DNA from: Flammula alnicola
Lineage: Eukaryota; Basidiomycota; Agaricomycetes; Agaricales; Strophariaceae
Length of the DNA stretch: 64,000 nt
Assembly: GCA_015499995.1 (NCBI GenBank)
Contig: JADNRV010000195.1
Location: forward strand, 28,684 to 92,683
Reading direction: 5' to 3'
The notes below the pieces were generated by a model that was not told where the DNA came from, searched no databases, and saw nothing but the letters and a program-made list of their open reading frames with translations. Both the position numbers and the translations under genes were made by a program. This document shows positions 58,087 through 64,000 of this stretch, piece by piece; the first letter of the stretch is position 1, and each line of letters begins with the position of its first letter.

Positions 58087-58096
58087 TATAAGAACC
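58087..58096 (+). promoter_or_regulatory. TATA-like box of the FDIRTTP secreted gene
   Basis: TATAAGAACC lies about 120-130 bp before ATG 58216. The same ten bases precede the genes at 38685-39218, and nearly the same precede the pseudogene at 36736-37151. Confidence 0.6.
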
Positions 58097-58215
58097 CCGA
58101 GCTTCGCGCCATATCTCCCCAGTTCAATCGTCTTCTACATCACCTACTACCACACAATCTTTCTATTCAAAGACTCTCACCAGAGTCACCACTCGCACAT
58201 ACTATCACACTCGCC

Positions 58216-58620
58216 ATGCACTCCAGCTCCATCTCTCGCTTGGCCATCTTCCTCGCCCTCGTCGTCGCCGTGTCGGCCACACCTTCCATCGTCTCTCGTG
58301 CCGCGCCTTCCGTCGTCGCTCGACGCGGGTCACCCAAGAAGCCCGCTCACGGCGCCCACAAAAATCTGAAGCAGTTCAATATCAGAACCACGCCTACGCG
58401 AGGCATGAGGCGCGAGGCTCCCAGCAACATCCCCAAGCTCGACGGGATATTCGAACGCGCCATCAATGCCACTGTTAACGTTGCGCCGAGATTCGTGTAT
58501 GAAGATTCAGCGCGTCGTCAAGAGCAGGACGAAGAGGACGAAGGGGTAGAGAACTCGCAGGCGGAGGAGCTTCTGGCCGAGGAAGTGCCTGAAGGCGTGA
58601 TCCCAACTCTCACTCAGTAA
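58216..58620 (+). CDS. FDIRTTP-type secreted peptide precursor (intact reference copy)
   Basis: A single-exon gene of 134 aa. A signal peptide covers about 1-22 (MHSSSISRLAIFLALVVAVS, then AT). A propeptide-like part has VVARR dibasic residues and ends PKKPAHGAHKN. The core LKQFNIRTTPTRGMRREAPS follows, with Arg-Arg after it, then IPKLDGIFERAINATVNV with an N-glycosylation-type Asn-Ala-Thr. The tail is strongly acidic (RRQEQDEEDEGVENSQAEEL) and ends IPTLTQ. The paralogues at 38685 and 36736 share the core, the LDGIF-RAIN segment and, in the right frame, the LTQ ending. No known domain, enzyme motif or Cys framework is present. A processed secreted peptide is inferred from the architecture. 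Confidence 0.78.
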   Translation: MHSSSISRLAIFLALVVAVSATPSIVSRAAPSVVARRGSPKKPAHGAHKNLKQFNIRTTPTRGMRREAPSNIPKLDGIFERAINATVNVAPRFVYEDSARRQEQDEEDEGVENSQAEELLAEEVPEGVIPTLTQ

Positions 58621-59269
58621 ACATGGACCTCGCGCGCTTCTCTTGGTTCGCATCGTGAGTCGGTTCGTTCAACCATATGTCAGCATACAATGTTCTAACG
58701 TACTTCATTTTTTTTCTTCTTAGACCCAATGGATCTTTTATAACGCATATATACGCCATACCCGTCGGTGATTTTTGTAGGCACTTCTGTCAGTTTAATT
58801 TCCCAATGGAGGGCCTTTTTCTTTGATGATTCTATTCCGTCAATTATTCCTAAGTCGTCTGAGAGTCGATAAACAACCGTTGTCCCCTAACCTCATCATG
58901 TTGATGTCGGCCTGCGCGACCTGATATCCCTAATTTCCGGTGATTTAGCAGCGATATCAGTTTCATATATAATCATCTCCTCCTCTTTCAATGCGAGGTG
59001 GAAACCACGTTGATGATACTTATCTCTTCGTTTCCCAGGCTGACACCGAATAAAGCTCCTGACTTAGGACGATATCAAATCCAGGAGACCGCAATCTTAG
59101 ACTGACTCGCCCCCTCTCCCTCTCCCCCCTTTTCACGCCCCTCTTATTTGATGTCTAAAAACCCTTCCTCTGCGATGACATATTGTCCAGTTCTGTGTTG
59201 CATCACTCTCCAGTATCCATCTACTCAACTCTGCTCACTACAAGTCGCTCGCCCAACAATACTTCCACC
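58621..59269. other. Spacer of the right arm
   Basis: 3' flank of the 58216 gene and promoter of the 59270 gene. It matches 36101-36735 in inverse orientation. No gene is present. Confidence 0.5.
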
Positions 59270-59653
59270 ATGTACTCTTCGTTTTTAACTCGCGTCTTCG
59301 TCCTCTTCATGGTCATCGCTCTCTTCGCTGGTGTATCGTCCAAGCCAATCAAGATGCTCAAGCAATACAACATGCGGAGCGCGCCGGCTACACCCGTAAA
59401 ACGAAGTGATGGCGGCGGAGGCTATGGCCCGAGCCGCACCTGGACCAAGTGGGCTAAGGAGCAAGAAACTGGATACTTCAACACAGAACTCGATTATACG
59501 CAGACGGAGTACGGCGCTGCGTATACTCCAGCTCCTCAGCCGAAGGCTAGCGGATCTTGTGAACCATCGAAAGGTGCAGACGGGTCGGACGACTCTATGG
59601 ACTCGGGTGACTCGTACGACTCGGACAATTCTTATGACTCGGGCAATTCTTAG
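59270..59653 (+). CDS. Small secreted protein, truncated copy of the DSGNS-repeat protein
   Basis: A single-exon gene of 127 aa. Its signal peptide (MYSSFLTRVFVLFMVIALFA) and core KPIKMLKQYNMRSAPATPVK-Arg match the 36100 gene almost exactly, as does WTKWAKEQETGYFNTELDYT. The Asp-Ser-Gly repeat region is cut short by TAG at 59651. Beyond it, repeat-like sequence continues out of frame to about 59720, where the stop region of the partner gene can be recognised. A small deletion therefore removed the last part of the repeat domain. The signal and core are intact, so a shortened secreted product could still be made. Confidence 0.7.
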   Translation: MYSSFLTRVFVLFMVIALFAGVSSKPIKMLKQYNMRSAPATPVKRSDGGGGYGPSRTWTKWAKEQETGYFNTELDYTQTEYGAAYTPAPQPKASGSCEPSKGADGSDDSMDSGDSYDSDNSYDSGNS

Positions 59654-60001
59654 ACTTGGGAAATTCGTACGACTGAGGCAACTCGGGCAACTCCTACGAC
59701 TCGAACGAATGAGGGAGCCGTTTAAGCCAGTTAGTTTGCATACCTTGACTGGTGAGTATGCGTTGGATACAACATTTTCTAGACAGATGAACGGAATTTA
59801 GGCCTTAGGCGCAAGCCGTGTGCCAGAGTAGAGTCGTAACGTTCATGTGTAGTAAATTTCTTGGCCTGGTGTGTTCCAAGTCGAGGGGGCATGCGCAATT
59901 AAATCAATTTCGGTAACCGCGAAGTTTACTACTTCCTACAGTCAACCTACAGTATCACCAAAGTATCACGTCCACTGCGGCCACTCTCAGCTGTTTGGTC
60001 A
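59654..60001. other. Intergenic region; end of the right arm
   Basis: Homology to the left arm ends near 59782, just after TTTTCTAGAC. The rest is unassigned up to the end of NACHT gene 3. Confidence 0.45.
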
Positions 60002-62888
60002 TCATGGCTCGAAAGTTGAATGTGTTGCGTGGTATTCCTGTCAGAAGGTGCGATGAGAATGAGTTATGGAAAGCATAGCATGAATCCAAAGATACAAGTT
60101 CGTGCCAGAAACTCAGAAACAATAAGTAGCAACCCACCTGTTGATAAATATCAATCGCCCGAGCTGCCAGCTTGATCTCTGAACATATGGACATGTTCAG
60201 CTTCATATGGGGCAACAGATGGCGCTCCATGCACTCCACCAGCTCCCATACCTTCGGGGAATGTGGCAGAATTAATGGTATCAGATTGAGGGTGACCTTT
60301 GCTAAAGGCAAGTCGTCCGGCAGGATCTCTCCACTGTTGCTGAAGAGATGTTCTTGTTAATTGGAAACAAAGAATACAAAGCAACTTAGGCCTCACCCAG
60401 GCAGTTCAGAAAGAAAAACCAATATGTGTTTGGCAAGAGCTATCTGTCTATCCATGCCAATGAAGTATTTTTTCGCCCTGAGATGGTCCAAGAGAAATCC
60501 GGAAATAAGACTTCGATATGAAGTATGTACATTTTCGGATAGCTGCAACAAACTGAGCCGAATGTTGTCAATCCGCTTGAAAAGGGAGACCTCTTGAGTA
60601 TCGACGTGGGCTGTAAGAACGTCAAATATTTGTAAGAAAGGCATTGAAATATCGACCAAGGAGATGACCGCGAGAAGGTGAGTAGTATACACCTCTTGTG
60701 GATAGAGTGAAAGCTGGATATGGAACCATTCATCGATGGAATCGAGCTGATGAGGAGATATTGATCGGTGCATGTAATGCTAGAAGAGTGTAATAATCAA
60801 TACGACTTCCGTCACAGCCAGAGCATAATGCGACAAGAACCATTTGCATAACCCATGTTAAAAAGTCGGGAACCTGTCCATTGAACTGAGGTCCCTCTGT
60901 TATTGAAGCCTCCACACACCAATGTAGATGCTGGACAAAATCAAACAAAAGAAAACGAGGACCAATGTATTCTGGTCGCAATTTTGAGTAGTTCTTCATG
61001 AAGATGAGACGCAGATCATGCATATTCAGATCTAGTATGGACCGTACATTTATGTAATATGAGAACGGGGGAGTAGAGGACATCATAAATGTTGACTTAC
61101 CGCGATATCGATAGCGTGTCGACGTCCGTGATGGTGAATTGAGGGAATTTAGAGCATCAATACACAAATTGACTAGTATGAATAAGAAACTTCCAAATCA
61201 ACGAAAAATCTCTCTGATCGCCAACGGTCCAAAAGAAAGTCTGAAACTGTCGTGTGGATTATTCGGAGTTGGGAGTAATCGTTCGATGGTATGGAAATGA
61301 TTGATTCCAACTGGGACAGTGTATCGTCAGCCTCTTCATTCCGGCTCCCGAAAAGCGTACTTCCCATGAGAACCGATGCTTTGCGTTCCAGTTGAAAAAG
61401 AAGAAGAAGACTCAAAATATTGCTGACTTTGCTGATGTCGACTGATGAAAGTATATGGTAGTATAAAGAGTCAAGATATGGAGGCATGGGATTCCTAGGA
61501 GGAGGTCCCAGTTTCAGAATGTCGTGCAACCTTTCCGCGGGAGAATGACGGTTTGATGCGATAAATTTCGTGGCTATCTGGGCAAAAATAAAACTTCCAG
61601 ATGCCTGACGCGCAAGGCATTCAAGATCGCTACTAGACGGCCACAATGGAGGGAAGTTGCCTCTGCCAGGGTGCGTTTCATTGATTTCCTTGAATTTTGC
61701 TTCCAAGAACATCCCGATGTCAGTGTCGGAGGGGTAGGTTTCGTCGAGGGAAAGGCGGATTGTCTGCAAGCTCAAGTCTCCAGAAAACTCTTCCTCAATG
61801 GCTTTTTCAGGCCGACTGGCCACCAAGAAACGAAGTGGGAATTTAAGGTCATTTATAGCGGACAAAAGGAGACGAAGGATACGACACTGGGGCTGAAGGT
61901 GTGCCGCATTCATCGAGGCCATCGAGGATGATAAATCGGGGACGAAACGGGAGCGAAATTGCATTTTTTTTGGTCAGGACCATTTTATTCAAAGGTTTGA
62001 TGATAAGGTCCTCAAGCTGCTTCTCGAGTGGCCGAGAAAGGAGCAGAGAATCTTCTTCGATTGCCTTTTCGACCAGACGACGTATCTCGGGGATTTCGAG
62101 GACCAACTGGTAGGCTAAGGTGGATATCACACGAGTTTCGTCATTACGACCGTGGGCAGCCCGAAACCAGAAGAAACTGGCTGCGAGGAGTTGTTTCGCT
62201 GAGCACAAATCTGCAATGGTTTGCGCGATCGCTGATTTCCCTGCTCCCGCTCGACCGTACATCCACATTATCTTTGAATCAGAACCCGACTGAAGCCAAT
62301 CCATTATCTTCTTCAAAACGAGGTCGCGAGTGCCTGAAAGACATCTAGGAGGATCACGTCGTTCGTCGGAGTTGTGCGATGCGCCAAGACTTGCCCTCCT
62401 TTCTAGCATACCTATGTGTAGAACAGGTGAGATGTAATATATTAGCATTCATGGGTGTCTATGTTGGATATCGTTACTCACCGTAAGGTGTCACCGCATC
62501 ATCCGGCTGAAACCATTCCCCGAAGTCGCGCTTAAAATTGATATCTTGAGCGGGACTAAAAAGAGAATCGGCAGTAGGGTTGACCACATCATCCAAGGCC
62601 GTCTTTCTTGTGATGGCTTGGGAGAAACCATCGGCGACGGGGGTGGACAGGTCATTCTGCCGGTGCTGCCAACTCGTGTGTATTCTGCCCATGCGCACGC
62701 CTATATGGAGAACGACTTCAGGATTGGAGTTATATGTAAATTACATATCAATGCTCACGAGCAGGCGTATCCATAATATCTGGGTTCAGCCACTGGCTAC
62801 CGCCGTCTGCGTTAGGGGTGGTAGAAGGTCCTGCCGGTGCCTCGCCTCTCAAGGTAAGATCATGGACGTAGCGGCCGTTGTAGGACAT
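60002..62888 (-). pseudogene. NACHT NTPase, NLR-like STAND protein 3 (two frameshifts)
   Basis: Exons 62888-62759, 62700-62482 and one starting at 62411 lead into the NACHT core: Walker A GRAGAGKS, Walker B FIILDGLDEC, sensor FLVASRPEKA, then FIFAQIATKFIASNRHSPAE and HTTVSDFLLDRWRSERFFVD. Right after the Walker B motif the frame shifts at a C4 run (minus strand; plus 61889-61892); one base fewer restores the family sequence. A second shift is needed near 61173-61180, where SYSY is followed by a stop while LVNLCIDALNS continues in another frame. Later exons (to 61101, 61031-60841, 60779-60397, 60339-60138, 60037-60002) match NACHT gene 2 (HQLDSIDEWFHIQLSLYP). The second shift is not in a homopolymer, so real decay is likely. 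The N-terminus differs from NACHT 1 and 2. Confidence 0.78.
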
Positions 62889-64000
62889 CCTCGTGCTACC
62901 GTGCTGCAGTGTCCCAGGGTAGACGCAAGTCGAAGAAGGAAGCGAGAAATAATACGATGAGAATGAGCTGGGATGCTGACTAAGCGTCTGAAGACAAGCA
63001 CTGCTAAAGCAGGCTGTGCGCGACTCGCGTGAACATCGATGACCTTGTGGGGTTTTTCGCATCACATCCACATGCTTGCGCCATGGAACCGTATTACATA
63101 CTTCCGTATGTTACTGAAGGTGTCGTCCCTGCCCTTTATTCTGTTGGCAGTGTTTGGTGAACCCGTAGTACTACTGCAGGACTTTCAACCATCACGTGCA
63201 TGTACACAAACAACGCGTCAATTCTGAATTCAATTTCAACTTCAAGGTCTCTGTCCTGTTTTTCTTCCAACCCCTTCGACCCTCCGTTCTTATTCGTTCC
63301 TCATGATCAAGAACACCCCACGAACTTCCACTTCACTGTAGGAATTGCCTGTCAAAAGCCTTGCCTTTGGCCTTATTTAATGCTTCTTCCAAGCCGATTC
63401 AGCCCGCACCACAACAGTCAGCTCGGTGGGGGACCTGGGGACAAGTCGAAATTCCGAAGTTCTGGGCTATGTATGGCACATTTCCTTGCAGCAATAGAAT
63501 TTTTGGTTTACTTGTTAAATCACGTTTGCAGAGCCATCCAGCAATGACGTTCAAGGAACGAACTCAGACCGTAGTTTACTCCCTCATTCCTCTCTCCGGG
63601 TTCGCCTTGGGGCTCCACAATCCGTATACATCAAATTTCCGGTAACTCCCGATTGCGCCGAAACCCTTTCTGAAAATCGCCCACAAATGTCTCCTGGAGG
63701 TTGTGAGGCTGCAAGTCGTCTTTGCATGGGCAGGTGAGCCTTCGAGTGGTCATGACTAACACATGTATATGCTTTGAGGCTGATGCTACATAATCAGGAT
63801 AAACATCAACTGTCCCTGCTGGAACTCCGGCGATTCCATCCTCCTAACATGCAAATCAACTATATACCAATACCTATTGGAGCAACGCTCCACACTTTCG
63901 GTGCTGCGTGGGCAGGTACACCTTTTCCTGTCGAGCGACGTGGATAGAAGATCAAAACCGAATACCTCTCCCTGTGATAGATTTCGGGCGTACGAGAACA
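62889..64000. other. Unassigned right end of the window
   Basis: Short plus-strand frames at 63039-63645 show no recognisable domain. It should include the promoter of NACHT gene 3. A gene may begin near the edge, but I cannot support one. Confidence 0.4.

Larger units (their letters stand above)
57074..58215. other. Promoter/junction region of the right arm
   Basis: It contains the NACHT gene 2 promoter (minus), the start of the right arm (57216), an orphan copy of the secreted-gene promoter (CATAAGAACC at 57515-57524) with no gene behind it, a second copy of the junction block near 57705, and the active-looking promoter of the 58216 gene. Confidence 0.6.
57216..59782 (+). repeat. Right arm of the large inverted duplication
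   Basis: The inverted match to 35490-39669 is described there. It lacks the roughly 1.7-kb segment with the two-module gene but keeps that gene's promoter-like flank. Confidence 0.85.

Overview
The window is nuclear DNA from a filamentous basidiomycete, most likely an Agaricomycete. Genes are cut by many 50-75 bp GT-AG introns. NACHT proteins, an HNH_2-type protein beside a RecQ-like helicase fragment, a DUF4419 protein and an F-box/LRR protein are all typical of that class. The species cannot be named from sequence alone. I worked out exon structures by hand from reading frames, splice sites and family conservation. RNA data could shift individual boundaries.

Layout. 0.5-31 kb is a mostly housekeeping region: a cell-wall-integrity MAPKK (MKK1 type), a sphinganine C4-hydroxylase (SUR2), a DHA14-type MFS exporter, a tRNA-Val(AAC), a decayed alpha/beta-hydrolase, a quinone-oxidoreductase-like dehydrogenase, an unknown 574-aa protein, prefoldin subunit 5, an LCHN-type DENN protein, a circularly permuted nucleolar GTPase (NUG1/GNL3) and an 18-exon ACS-type MFS transporter. 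It is interrupted at 11.7-14.0 kb by a Mutator-like (Pack-MULE-like) element that carries a truncated RecQ-like helicase and a second gene fragment. The element lies about 20 bp upstream of an HNH gene.

32-63 kb is an accessory region: a frameshifted F-box/LRR gene, a DUF4419 gene, a ZIP zinc transporter with a very His-rich loop, an Asp/Ser/Thr-repeat secreted protein, three NACHT (NLR-like) genes and a family of small secreted proteins. A large inverted duplication (35.5-39.7 kb against 57.2-59.8 kb) holds most of the secreted-protein genes. A 592-bp MITE with a 9-bp target duplication lies at 43.6 kb.

Main novelty. Five genes and one pseudogene encode short secreted precursors that share a core reading roughly [K/R]-x-[F/Y]-[D/N]-[I/M]-R-x-[A/T]-P, usually followed within a few residues by a basic or dibasic site. 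They share promoter and junction sequence, are duplicated in tandem and in inversion, and are interleaved with NACHT genes. They look like a lineage-specific, Kex2-processed peptide family that is expanding and decaying quickly. Several accessory genes carry one-base frameshifts. Some lie in homopolymers and could be assembly errors; others look like true decay.
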